Assembly: GCF_038900095.1 (NCBI RefSeq)
Contig: NZ_JBBMQQ010000006.1
Span: 124,001-188,000 of the forward strand
DNA: 64,000 bases
Reading direction: 5' to 3'
From: Hoeflea sp038900095
GTDB taxonomy: Bacteria > Pseudomonadota > Alphaproteobacteria > Rhizobiales > Rhizobiaceae
The translations under genes and the position numbers were made by a program. Position 1 is the first letter of the stretch. Each line of letters starts with the position of its first letter. Shown piece after piece: positions 42,280-52,415 of this stretch. Below the pieces are notes generated by a model. That model had not been told where the DNA came from, ran no database searches, and saw only the letters and a list, made by a program, of their open reading frames with translations.

Positions 42280-43736
42280 TCGTACTGTTCCCGATATTTG
42301 CGCACGATGTAGAGCGCCAGAATGTTCAGGCAGAGGGTGAAAACAAACAGCGTCAGGCCAAGCGCGAAAGCCACCAGGGTTTCGGGACTGGCGAATTCGG
42401 TGTCGCCGGTCAGCTGGCTGACGATCTTGACGGTGATCGTGGTCATGGCCTCGAAGGGATTGAGATCGAGGCGCGCGGCCGCTCCGGCACCCATCACCAC
42501 AATCATCGTTTCGCCAATGGCCCGGCTGGCGGCGAGAAGGAATGCGCCGACAATACCCGGCAGGGCCGCAGGCAGGATCACCTGCTTGATGGTTTCCGAC
42601 TTCGTTGCGCCCAGGCCGTAGGAGCCGTCGCGCATTGCCTGCGGCACGGCGTTGATGATGTCATCGGACAGCGAGGAAATGAACGGGATCAGCATGATGC
42701 CCATGACCAGACCAGCCGTCATCACCGAGGAAGAGGAGCTGCCCAGACCTAGCGGCTGGGCTATCCAGTCGCGCAGGAACGGGCCCACCGTGATCAGCGC
42801 GAAGAGACCGTAGACGATGGTGGGAATCCCGGCGAGCACCTCGATGGCAGGCTTGGCAAAACTGCGCAGCGTGCTGCCGGCGTATTCGGCAAGGTAGATC
42901 GCGATCATCAACCCAAGCGGCACAGCGAGCACCAGCGCCACGAAGGAAACGTAGAGCGTGCCCCAGAGCAGCGGCAGGAAGCCGAGATCGGAGCCACCCC
43001 GGAACTGCGGGTTCCAGGTGGTGGACAGGAAGAAATCCGCGGCCGGGTACATCTTGAAGAACGAGATCGATTCAAACAGCAACGATCCGACGATGCCGAC
43101 CGTGGTCAGGATCGCGACCAGGGACGATCCCATCAGGAGCGCGGCGACGAATGTCTCGCTGATGTTGCGGGCGCGCAGTCTCGGCTGGATGCGCGCCAAG
43201 GCCCAGGCGCCAAAGGCAAGGGCGACCAGCAGGACGGCCAAATTGCGGAAGAATGAAGCCGTGAGTTCGATGCTGCGATATTGCTTGGCAGCCTCAAAGA
43301 CCACCGGGCTCACATCGGAACCGAGCGCGACACCGACCTGTGCCAGCCGCGCGCGGACATCCGTCACATCGGCGCGCATGTCGACGAGATCATTCTCGGA
43401 TATCTCGCCCAGATCGACGATCTGGCTCAATCCGCCGGCGATCCGGCGCACATCGAACATGACGAGGCTTTTTGCGCCGCCTTCGGGAACAGCGCTCTCA
43501 GGGATCTTGCCGCTGATGGAGCTCTCGATCAGAACCGGTTGCAGGAACAGCCATGCACCCAGAAGGAACAGTGCGGGGACCGCAACAAACAGGGCCACCG
43601 ACTGGCCGTGATAGGAAGGCAGTGAATGGAGTTTCGCGCCATCCCGCTCAGCCGTCGTGACCGCACGGCGCCGGCCGACAAAATAGCCGATAGCTGCCAG
43701 GCCGAGCACGATGAGTACGATAAGACCGATAGTCAT
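42276..43736 (-). CDS. pstC: Phosphate ABC transporter permease PstC
   Basis: A 486-residue permease. Two N-terminal helices flank a periplasmic loop before the BPD domain, which has the EAA motif (YGLGATKSETIKQVILPAA). It forms the channel with PstA. AGGA lies 10 nt before ATG 43736 on the minus strand; a longer frame to 43784 lacks a site and would cross the pstS-pstC hairpin side. The gene follows pstS after 92 bp that include a stable stem-loop. Confidence 0.92.
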   Translation of the reverse strand: MTIGLIVLIVLGLAAIGYFVGRRRAVTTAERDGAKLHSLPSYHGQSVALFVAVPALFLLGAWLFLQPVLIESSISGKIPESAVPEGGAKSLVMFDVRRIAGGLSQIVDLGEISENDLVDMRADVTDVRARLAQVGVALGSDVSPVVFEAAKQYRSIELTASFFRNLAVLLVALAFGAWALARIQPRLRARNISETFVAALLMGSSLVAILTTVGIVGSLLFESISFFKMYPAADFFLSTTWNPQFRGGSDLGFLPLLWGTLYVSFVALVLAVPLGLMIAIYLAEYAGSTLRSFAKPAIEVLAGIPTIVYGLFALITVGPFLRDWIAQPLGLGSSSSSVMTAGLVMGIMLIPFISSLSDDIINAVPQAMRDGSYGLGATKSETIKQVILPAALPGIVGAFLLAASRAIGETMIVVMGAGAAARLDLNPFEAMTTITVKIVSQLTGDTEFASPETLVAFALGLTLFVFTLCLNILALYIVRKYREQYE

Positions 43737-43787
43737 GTCACATTCGTCCTGTTTGCGCCCCGCCTGCGAGCGCGTTGTAAGCAAGCA

Positions 43788-43809
43788 GGGCGGCGCTTGC
43801 GCGCCGCCC
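43788..43809 (-). other. Intercistronic stem-loop between pstS and pstC
   Basis: GGGCGGCG pairs perfectly with CGCCGCCC (43788-43795, 43802-43809) around a 6-nt loop, 20 bp beyond the pstS stop. No T-run follows on the minus strand. Such hairpins after binding-protein genes often protect the upstream mRNA or limit read-through so that the binding protein outnumbers the permeases. Confidence 0.65.
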
Positions 43810-43828
43810 CTTTGTCAGGTGAAACGGC

Positions 43829-44857
43829 TTAGTTGAGCGCAGCCATCGGGGTGCGGTTCTTGACCATTTCCTGGGTCTTGGCGAGTTCCGGGTCGGAGAC
43901 GAGGCCGTAGGCAGCCAGCGGGCCGTCAGGGCCTGCGATTTCGTCGGAGACGAAGAACTCGATGTATTCCTGCAGGCCCGGGATCACGTCGAGATGTGCG
44001 TTCTTGACGTAGAAGTAGAGCGGACGCGACACCGGATATTCGCCCGAAGCAATGGTTTCGGTCGACGGGTTGACGCCCGACATGGTGGCAACCTGCAGCT
44101 TGTCGGTGTTGTTTTCATAAAACGACAGGCCGAACACGCCGATGGCGTTCTTGTTGGCGTCGATGCGCGCCAGGGTCTCGGTGTAGTCGCCGTCGATATC
44201 GACGGAAGCACCGTCGGTGCGCAGGGCGGTGCAGCCCTTGGCCTTTTCGTCGCCTGCAGCCTTGTAGGCTTCTTCGGCGCCGGTCGCCTCGCAGCCGGCT
44301 TCGAGAACCTTGACGTCGAAGACTTCGCGGGTGCCGTGCTTGGTGCCGGGGATGAATGCCAGGATGTCCTGGGCAGGCAGATCCGGGTTGACGTCAGCCC
44401 AGGTCTTTGCGGTGTTGTCGACCAGCGCGCCGTCCTTCATCACCTTGGCGGCAAGGGCGTTGTACCAGTCTGCAGGTGTGAAAGCGAAGCCTTCGCCGTT
44501 GATGTCGGAGGCAAACACGATGCCGTCGTAACCGATCCGGACTTCCTGGATTTCGCTCACGCCGTTGGACGCGCACAGGTCGATATCCGACTGCTTGATG
44601 CGCGAGGACGAGTTGGCGATGTCGATGGTGTTTTCACCAACGCCTTCGCAAAGCTTCTTGCGGCCCGCGCCCGAACCACCGGATTCAACAACCGGTGTGG
44701 GAAAGCTGAAGTTTTCGCCGAAGGCTTCGGCAACAATGGATGCGTAAGGCAGGACGGTCGAGGAACCGGCGATCTGGATCTGGTCGCGGGCAACAGCGGC
44801 GCCGGCGAAGGCCGTGGAGGCCACAAGTGCGGCAGCGGCGAATTTGAGTGCGTTCAT
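43829..44857 (-). CDS. pstS: Phosphate ABC transporter substrate-binding protein PstS
   Basis: A 342-residue periplasmic phosphate-binding protein: signal peptide (about 1-23, ending AAVA-R) and the phosphate-binding start IQIAGSSTVLPYA. The segment ESGGSGAGRKKLCEG holds further ligand contacts. It is the first gene downstream of the PHO box and should be strongly induced by phosphate starvation. The leader has two small hairpins, at 44889-44905 and 44912-44927. Confidence 0.94.
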   Translation of the reverse strand: MNALKFAAAALVASTAFAGAAVARDQIQIAGSSTVLPYASIVAEAFGENFSFPTPVVESGGSGAGRKKLCEGVGENTIDIANSSSRIKQSDIDLCASNGVSEIQEVRIGYDGIVFASDINGEGFAFTPADWYNALAAKVMKDGALVDNTAKTWADVNPDLPAQDILAFIPGTKHGTREVFDVKVLEAGCEATGAEEAYKAAGDEKAKGCTALRTDGASVDIDGDYTETLARIDANKNAIGVFGLSFYENNTDKLQVATMSGVNPSTETIASGEYPVSRPLYFYVKNAHLDVIPGLQEYIEFFVSDEIAGPDGPLAAYGLVSDPELAKTQEMVKNRTPMAALN

Positions 44858-44958
44858 GAGAGTCTCCCGTCGTGGGTCAGTGTGGCGTGGCTCTCTTGCA
44901 GAGCCGCTTGTCAGCCATCTAAGGCTGGCCCTTTCTAGGCCTTTCGGGATTCCGTTTT

Positions 44959-44987
44959 ATGACAATTGGATCACTGTTTTATGACGG
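44959..44987 (-). promoter_or_regulatory. PHO box upstream of pstS (three 11-bp-spaced repeats)
   Basis: On the minus strand CCGTCAT (44981-44987), CAGTGAT (44970-44976) and TTGTCAT (44959-44965) are spaced exactly 11 bp apart, with A-rich AAAA or CCAA between. This is the arrangement of PhoB-binding direct repeats (consensus CTGTCAT). It lies about 100-130 bp before the pstS start and just downstream of phoR, so pstS and following genes are under PhoB control while phoR is not downstream of it. Confidence 0.85.
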
Positions 44988-45002
44988 TTCATCTCATTGA
45001 AT

Positions 45003-46307
45003 TTACTTATATAATTCCTCCTTCACCGAATCCTTGCCGGACTCGGAGGGGCTGAATTTGACACTGAAGGCCGATCCTTCGCCCGGCTTGGAGCGCACAA
45101 CCAGCCGTGCCCGGTGGCGCGTAAGGATGTGTTTGACGATGGCGAGGCCAAGACCGGTTCCCTTTTTGGTCCGGCTGGTCTCCACATCGACACGATAGAA
45201 CCGTTCGGTGAGGCGGGGGACGTGTTCCTTGGCGATACCGGGACCGAAGTCCCTCACCGTGACATGTGCGCCTTCGGCTTCGGTGTCGGCGACAATGATC
45301 TGCACGCGCTTGCCGGTCTGGCCATATTTGCAGGCGTTCTCAACCAGGTTGGAAAACACCTGGATCAGCTCATCGACATCGCCGGCAACGACAACCGGTT
45401 CTGCGGGCAGATCCAGCTCGATCTCGACTCCAAGATCCTTTGCCATCGGCTTCAAGGTGTCGACCACATGGGTGACGGTGTGGCCGAGATCGACCTGTCC
45501 TTCGGGCGCGACATGGGCCCGCATCTCCAGCCGGGACAGGGACAGAAGGTCGTCGATCAGGCGGGCCATGCGCTGCGCCTGATCCAGCATGATGGCGAAG
45601 AACCGGGTGCGCGCGGCTTCATCATCGCGCGCAGGTCCCTGCATGGTCTCGATGAACCCCATGAGCGAGGCGAGCGGAGTCCGGAGCTCGTGGCTGGCAT
45701 TGGCTACAAAGTCGGTCCGCATCCGGTCCATGCGCCTTGCCTCCGTCAGGTCGCGGAATGTCAGAACGAAGAGCTGCTTGCCGGGCTCGGCTCCCGTCCA
45801 CACCGGGGCACCCCGAACCTCGTGCCATCGCTCGGAAGGCACCCGCTCGGAGTGTTCCACGCTTTCAGGCATGCCGCGGGCCACAACCCGGGCGACCAGA
45901 TCGAGGATGACGGGGGACCTGATACGCGCCGACAGGGCGGCACGTTCGGGGTAGGCACCAACAAGCAATCGCGAGGCGGCATTCTGATGCACAATCAGGG
46001 TGTCGCGGTCGAACACGATCGCCGGCATGTCCAGCGCCTCAATGACGGCGAAATCCAGCGCTGTCGATTTGGCGGCCTTCTTTTCCGCCCGCGACAGGGC
46101 GGCTGCCCTGTTGCCGGGCCAGAACAGAAGGCCTGCCACGTATACCCCATAGCCGATGGCGGCCTGCCAAGGTTGAAGCCCCGCAAACATGGAAGCAAGT
46201 GCCGCCACGCCCCCCAGAACAAGCGGAGGCATGTGGGCTCTGAGCCGCGAGGCCAGTCCGGTCCGGTCCCCCTCGCCTTCCGCCAGACCCTGTGTTTTTT
46301 CAGCCAT
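45003..46307 (-). CDS. phoR: Phosphate regulon sensor histidine kinase PhoR
   Basis: A 434-residue kinase: two N-terminal membrane helices (about 27-63), a PAS-like domain (about 85-190), the dimerisation domain with phosphoacceptor His206 (NASHELRTPL) and the ATPase domain with N box NLVENACKYG, G1 DFGPGIA and G2 GTGLGLAIVKH. It has almost no periplasmic loop, as expected for PhoR, which senses phosphate through PstSCAB-PhoU. It is the first gene of the cluster, separated from pstS by 145 bp that hold the PHO box. Confidence 0.92.
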   Translation of the reverse strand: MAEKTQGLAEGEGDRTGLASRLRAHMPPLVLGGVAALASMFAGLQPWQAAIGYGVYVAGLLFWPGNRAAALSRAEKKAAKSTALDFAVIEALDMPAIVFDRDTLIVHQNAASRLLVGAYPERAALSARIRSPVILDLVARVVARGMPESVEHSERVPSERWHEVRGAPVWTGAEPGKQLFVLTFRDLTEARRMDRMRTDFVANASHELRTPLASLMGFIETMQGPARDDEAARTRFFAIMLDQAQRMARLIDDLLSLSRLEMRAHVAPEGQVDLGHTVTHVVDTLKPMAKDLGVEIELDLPAEPVVVAGDVDELIQVFSNLVENACKYGQTGKRVQIIVADTEAEGAHVTVRDFGPGIAKEHVPRLTERFYRVDVETSRTKKGTGLGLAIVKHILTRHRARLVVRSKPGEGSAFSVKFSPSESGKDSVKEELYK

Positions 46308-46447
46308 GCAATTGCCCGCCTAGACTTGTCTGCTTCCCAGATGCTCTACTTGTTTAACCGCACAACTTGAAATCACAATGACGATGTGACCTTTCATATC
46401 AGAGACTGACCGCTCCGGCGTGCAGCCAAGTGAACAGGATGACCAGG

Positions 46448-47839
<1,392 letters not shown>

Positions 47840-47894
47840 ACTGTCGTGACAGCGGGCATTCTTGAGATGAAGACAGTATCCAGAGGACATGATG

Positions 47895-48779
47895 ATGGAC
47901 ACCGATAAAACCAGCCGGGCTGTCGAGCTTGACGTCAACGGCAAGCTGAGAACCTTCGACATTGACGATCCCAAGCTCCCCGACTGGGTGGATGACAATG
48001 CCTTCACGTCGGACAACTACCCCTACAAGAAGAAGCTCGACCGCGACGACTACGAGGACACGCTCAAAGCGCTGCAGGTCGAACTGGTCAAGGTCCAGAC
48101 ATGGCTTGGCGAGACCGGCAATCGTGTGATCTCGGTGTTCGAAGGCCGGGATGCCGCCGGCAAGGGCGGATCAATCGGCGCCACACGGGCTTACATGAAC
48201 CCGCGGTCGGCCCGCATCGTGGCCTTGCCCAAGCCAACCGAGACCGAGCGCGGGCAATGGTACTATCAGCGCTATGTCGATCATTTCCCGACCTCCGGCG
48301 AGTTCGTGATGTTCGACCGGTCCTGGTACAATCGTGCCGGGGTCGAACCGGTGATGGGATTTTGCACGCCGGAACAGCATGCGCATTTTCTCGAGGAGAC
48401 ACCGCACTTCGAGCGCATGCCGGTGAAGGCCGGCATCCACCTGTTCAAGTTCTGGCTCAATATCGGCCGCGAAATGCAGTTCAAGCGGTTCCACGACCGC
48501 CGGCACAGCAAGCTCAAATCCTGGAAACTGTCGCCGATGGATATCGCCAGCCTGAACAAATGGGACGACTACACCGAAATGCGTGACCTGATGCTTGAGG
48601 AAACCCATACCGACCATGCGCCGTGGACGGTGGTGCGCGCCAACGACAAGCGCCGCGCCCGGATCAATGTTATCCGGACGATACTGACGGAACTGCCCTA
48701 CACCGGCAAGGACAAGGGGGCGATCGGTGAAATCGACGAGGCCATCGTCGGCATGGGCGCCGATGCAATCCGCAAGTGA
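47895..48779 (+). CDS. ppk2: Polyphosphate kinase 2
   Basis: A 294-residue PPK2. The P-loop EGRDAAGKGG (83-92), the Walker B MFDRSWYNRAGVE and a lid motif with conserved Arg residues are present. It moves phosphate between polyphosphate and nucleoside phosphates, usually making GTP or ATP from the diphosphate. Three ATGs follow each other at 47889, 47892 and 47895; AGAGGA at 47882-47887 is best spaced for the third. The single-domain length fits class I PPK2. It sits near the Pho cluster, but no PHO box was seen before it. Confidence 0.9.
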   Translation: MDTDKTSRAVELDVNGKLRTFDIDDPKLPDWVDDNAFTSDNYPYKKKLDRDDYEDTLKALQVELVKVQTWLGETGNRVISVFEGRDAAGKGGSIGATRAYMNPRSARIVALPKPTETERGQWYYQRYVDHFPTSGEFVMFDRSWYNRAGVEPVMGFCTPEQHAHFLEETPHFERMPVKAGIHLFKFWLNIGREMQFKRFHDRRHSKLKSWKLSPMDIASLNKWDDYTEMRDLMLEETHTDHAPWTVVRANDKRRARINVIRTILTELPYTGKDKGAIGEIDEAIVGMGADAIRK

Positions 48780-48852
48780 ATTCGACTGCTGCCGGTGCAG
48801 GAATCCGGCACAGCGCCAGTATCGACCAGCCGCGACGAAATAATGCAGGGAA

Positions 48853-48870
48853 TTTTGACGTTTACGTCAA
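48853..48870. promoter_or_regulatory. ACGT-type palindromic operator upstream of fadD
   Basis: TTGACGT (48855-48861) and ACGTCAA (48864-48870) form an inverted repeat with a 2-bp spacer, 121 bp before the fadD start. It shares the half-site with the operator before the beta-oxidation operon (9019-9044). Control by the MerR protein encoded at 8366 is inferred. Confidence 0.6.
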
Positions 48871-48990
48871 GGGAAGGCATTGCAACCGACATCGCGGCAA
48901 ACTAAATCTTGGAGAGGCCGGGTGAGGGAGAGGGGAAGTGCCAGTTCAAAGCGTGCACCCGCATCCGGAAAGAAAAGGGAGTGAGACATC

Positions 48991-50673
48991 ATGAATACGA
49001 CTGCTGCCAATGACCGCATCTGGCTGGCGTCCTACCCGCCAAACACTGCCGCTGATATCGGCCCGCTGCCACATTCGTCGGTCGCAGGCTTGCTCGAGGA
49101 TTCATTCAAGCGCTTTGCCGACCGGCCGGCTTACACCTGCATGGGCAAGACCATCACCTATGGGGAGACGGAACGCCTGTCATCGGCCATCGGCGCCTGG
49201 CTGCAGTCGCTCGGACTTCAAAAGGGTGACCGGGTTGCGGTGATGATGCCGAACATCCTGCAGATGCCGGTGACAATGGCCGCCGTGCTGCGCGCCGGCT
49301 ATACGGTCGTCAACGTCAACCCGCTCTACACTCCTCGCGAACTTGAACACCAGCTCAAGGATTCAGGCGCGAAAGCGATCATCATTCTCGAGAACTTTGC
49401 CGTCACCTTGCAGCAGGTCGTTGCCCGCACCGACGTCAAGCACGTCTGTGTCGCGAGCATGGGCGACCTCATGGGGTTGAAGGGGCACCTGGTCAACTTC
49501 GTCGTCCGCAAGGTCAAGAAAATGGTTCCGGCCTGGTCGCTGCCCGGCCATGTCAGCTTCAAGGCTGCGCTGTCTGCCGGACAGGGCATGACGCTCAAGG
49601 CCACGGACATCAAACCCGATGACGTGGCGTTCCTGCAATATACCGGCGGCACCACCGGCGTATCGAAGGGCGCAACGCTAACCAATTCGAACGTGCTCTC
49701 GAACGTCGCGCAAAACGACCTCTGGCTTCCTGCCGCCTTCATCAAGAAGCAGAAGCCCGAGGTTCTGCTCTATGTCTGCGCGCTGCCGCTTTATCATATC
49801 TTTGCACTGACGGTGAACGCGCTGATGGGGATGTCACAGGGCGCGCACAATCTGCTGATCCCCAACCCGCGTGACATTCCGGGCTTCGTCAAGGAACTGG
49901 GCAAGTACGAATTCCACGTCTTCCCGGGGCTGAATACGCTTTTCAACGCGCTGCTGAACAATGAAGACTTCCAGAAGCTGAACTTCAAGCCGCTGCTGTT
50001 GTCGCTCGGTGGCGGAATGGCGGTACAGCGGCCGGTGGCGGAACGCTGGAAGGAACTGACCGGCTGCGTGATTTCGGAAGGTTACGGCCTGTCGGAAACA
50101 TCTCCGGTGGCCACAGCCAACCGGTTTGACGCCGACGAGTTTTCCGGAACCATCGGCCTGCCGCTGCCCTCAACCTTCATCGACATCCGCGACGAGGATG
50201 GCAAGTCGATGCCATTGGGCGAAGTCGGCGAGATCTGCATCAAGGGCCCGCAGGTGATGGCGGGATACTGGAACCGATCCGACGAGACGGCCAAGGTGAT
50301 GACCGAGGACGGCTATTTCCGCTCCGGCGACATGGGCATCATGGACGAGGCGGGATACACCAAGATCGTCGACCGCAAGAAGGACATGATCCTGGTCTCG
50401 GGCTTCAATGTCTATCCCAACGAGGTCGAGGAATTCGCAGTCTCGCATCCGGGAATTGTTGAAGCGGCAGCGGTTGCGATGCCGGATGAACATTCGGGTG
50501 AAGCGGTGAAGCTGTTCGTGGTGCGCAAGGACCCCAACCTCACCGAGGCCGACGTCAAGGCGCACTGCGCCACCGGACTGACCAACTACAAGCGGCCCAA
50601 GGTGGTTGTGTTCAAGGACGAGTTGCCGAAGACAAATGTCGGCAAGATCCTGCGCCGCGAGTTGCGCGACTAG
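48991..50673 (+). CDS. fadD: Long-chain fatty acid-CoA ligase
   Basis: A 560-residue adenylate-forming enzyme. The AMP-binding P-loop YTGGTTGVSKG begins at Tyr217. Further motifs are GYGLSETSPV, YFRSGDMGIMDE and the hinge DRKKDMILVSGFNVYP, followed by the C-terminal NVGKILRRELR with the catalytic lysine. It activates fatty acids to acyl-CoA at the inner membrane, feeding the beta-oxidation operon at 9-16 kb. GGGAG precedes the ATG. Confidence 0.9.
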   Translation: MNTTAANDRIWLASYPPNTAADIGPLPHSSVAGLLEDSFKRFADRPAYTCMGKTITYGETERLSSAIGAWLQSLGLQKGDRVAVMMPNILQMPVTMAAVLRAGYTVVNVNPLYTPRELEHQLKDSGAKAIIILENFAVTLQQVVARTDVKHVCVASMGDLMGLKGHLVNFVVRKVKKMVPAWSLPGHVSFKAALSAGQGMTLKATDIKPDDVAFLQYTGGTTGVSKGATLTNSNVLSNVAQNDLWLPAAFIKKQKPEVLLYVCALPLYHIFALTVNALMGMSQGAHNLLIPNPRDIPGFVKELGKYEFHVFPGLNTLFNALLNNEDFQKLNFKPLLLSLGGGMAVQRPVAERWKELTGCVISEGYGLSETSPVATANRFDADEFSGTIGLPLPSTFIDIRDEDGKSMPLGEVGEICIKGPQVMAGYWNRSDETAKVMTEDGYFRSGDMGIMDEAGYTKIVDRKKDMILVSGFNVYPNEVEEFAVSHPGIVEAAAVAMPDEHSGEAVKLFVVRKDPNLTEADVKAHCATGLTNYKRPKVVVFKDELPKTNVGKILRRELRD

Positions 50674-50695
50674 AGCCTTGCAGCCAGATTGAACC

Positions 50696-50736
50696 AGAGA
50701 GGCCCGCGGAAAACTTGATTTCCCGCGGGCCTCTCT
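50696..50736. terminator. Long perfect hairpin between fadD and pgi, possible terminator
   Basis: A 14-bp perfect stem (50696-50709 with 50723-50736, AGAGAGGCCCGCGG and its complement) with a 13-nt loop. It starts 22 bp after the fadD stop. No T-run follows on either strand, so termination is likely but not certain. It ends 22 bp before the GGAGG of pgi. Confidence 0.55.
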
Positions 50737-50771
50737 GCATAGGTGGGTATCCCAACACGGAGGCCCATACC

Positions 50772-52415
50772 TTGTCGAAGACCATTCCCCAGGCTTTGTC
50801 AGATCTCAAATCCCATCGGGACAGCGGCGCTGTCGGCTCGCTTCGGGCCGCCTTTGCCGCCGATTCCGCTCGCGCCGGCCGCTATACAGCGGCACTTGAA
50901 GACCTGAAAATGGATTTCTCCAAGTGTGCGGTGAATGACGAGACGCTGGCGCTGCTTTCCGGACTGGCAACGGCCGCAAGCGTCGAGACCCAACGTGACC
51001 GGATGTTTGCCGGTGAGGCAATCAACACCACCGAAGGCCGGGCAGTCCTGCACACCGCTTTGCGGGCAGCAGCGGACGCCGACATTCGTGTCGATGGAGA
51101 GAACGTGGTACCGCAGGTTCACGCGGTGCTTGACGCCATGGGCGCGTTTTCGGACGGGCTGCGCGACGGATCGATTTGCGGCGCGACCGGCAAGGCCTTC
51201 ACCGATGTGGTCAATATTGGCATCGGTGGCTCGGACCTCGGCCCGGTGATGGCGACACTGGCGCTGGCGCCCTACCATGACGGACCGCGGCTGCATTTCG
51301 TTTCCAATGTCGATGGCGCCCATATTTCCGATACGCTGTCAGGGCTTGATCCGGAAACCACGCTGATCATCGTCGCTTCGAAGACCTTCACCACGATCGA
51401 GACGATGACCAACGCCGCAACCGCGCGGGATTTCATTGTCTCGAAGCTGGGGGAAGCCGCGGTAGCGCAACATTTCGCGGCACTTTCCACGGCGCTCGAC
51501 AAGGTGGCCAAGTTCGGTCTCGACGAGAACCGCGTCTTCGGTTTCTGGGACTGGGTTGGTGGCCGCTATTCGCTGTGGTCGGCCATCGGGCTGCCGCTGA
51601 TGATTGCCATTGGCAAGACGAATTTCGCGGAGTTTCTTGCCGGCGCGCGCGCCATGGACGACCATTTCAAGTCCGCGCCCGTCGCGCAGAACCTGCCCAT
51701 GCTGCTGGGGCTGCTGGGCATCTGGCACCGGCTGGTGTGCGGATACCCGAGCCGGGCGATCATTCCCTATGACCAGCGGCTGTCGCGGTTTCCGGCCTAT
51801 CTGCAACAGCTCGACATGGAATCAAACGGCAAGTCGGTCGGCCTGGATGGCAAGCCGCTGAACACCGCATCGGGGCCGATCGTCTGGGGCGAGCCGGGCA
51901 CCAATGGCCAGCACGCCTTCTTCCAGCTCTTGCACCAGGGCACCGACGTGATCCCGGTCGAGTTCATGATCGCCGCCAACGGGCATGAACCGCATCTGGC
52001 GCATCAGCATCAGCTGCTGATCGCCAATTGCCTGGCGCAGTCGGAAGCGCTGATGCGCGGCCGCACTACGGAAGAAGCACGGGCGCAGTTGATCGCCGCG
52101 GGTGCTTCGGAAGCTGAAGCCGACCGGCTTGCGCCGCACAAGACATTTCCGGGCAACCGGCCGTCGATCACCCTGGTTTATGACAAGCTGACGCCGTTTG
52201 CGCTCGGGCGGCTGATTGCGCTTTACGAGCACCGGGTGTTCGTCGAGGCGCAGATTTTCGGCATCAACGCGTTTGACCAGTGGGGCGTGGAACTGGGCAA
52301 GGAACTGGCGACCGCGCTGTTGCCGGTGGTCAAGGGCGAGAACAGTGGCGAAGGCCATGACAGCTCGACGCTGATGCTGGCCGGAACGATCCGCCAGATG
52401 CGCGGCGAGAGCTGA
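50772..52415 (+). CDS. pgi: Glucose-6-phosphate isomerase
   Basis: A 547-residue phosphoglucose isomerase. Visible are the family signatures VNIGIGGSDLGP and GEPGTNGQHAF, with catalytic Glu374 and His381, and a C-terminal lysine segment FDQWGVELGK. It interconverts glucose 6-phosphate and fructose 6-phosphate. The start is TTG 50772, with GGAGG at 50759-50763 eight nt upstream; no ATG is near. It abuts the convergent fructokinase gene with no intervening base. Confidence 0.93.
   Translation: MSKTIPQALSDLKSHRDSGAVGSLRAAFAADSARAGRYTAALEDLKMDFSKCAVNDETLALLSGLATAASVETQRDRMFAGEAINTTEGRAVLHTALRAAADADIRVDGENVVPQVHAVLDAMGAFSDGLRDGSICGATGKAFTDVVNIGIGGSDLGPVMATLALAPYHDGPRLHFVSNVDGAHISDTLSGLDPETTLIIVASKTFTTIETMTNAATARDFIVSKLGEAAVAQHFAALSTALDKVAKFGLDENRVFGFWDWVGGRYSLWSAIGLPLMIAIGKTNFAEFLAGARAMDDHFKSAPVAQNLPMLLGLLGIWHRLVCGYPSRAIIPYDQRLSRFPAYLQQLDMESNGKSVGLDGKPLNTASGPIVWGEPGTNGQHAFFQLLHQGTDVIPVEFMIAANGHEPHLAHQHQLLIANCLAQSEALMRGRTTEEARAQLIAAGASEAEADRLAPHKTFPGNRPSITLVYDKLTPFALGRLIALYEHRVFVEAQIFGINAFDQWGVELGKELATALLPVVKGENSGEGHDSSTLMLAGTIRQMRGES

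Noticed and set aside
47841..47852. CTGTC-GT-GACAG palindrome before ppk2 considered as a PHO box
   Set aside because: PHO boxes are direct repeats spaced 11 bp; this is a short inverted repeat, so PhoB control of ppk2 is not supported.
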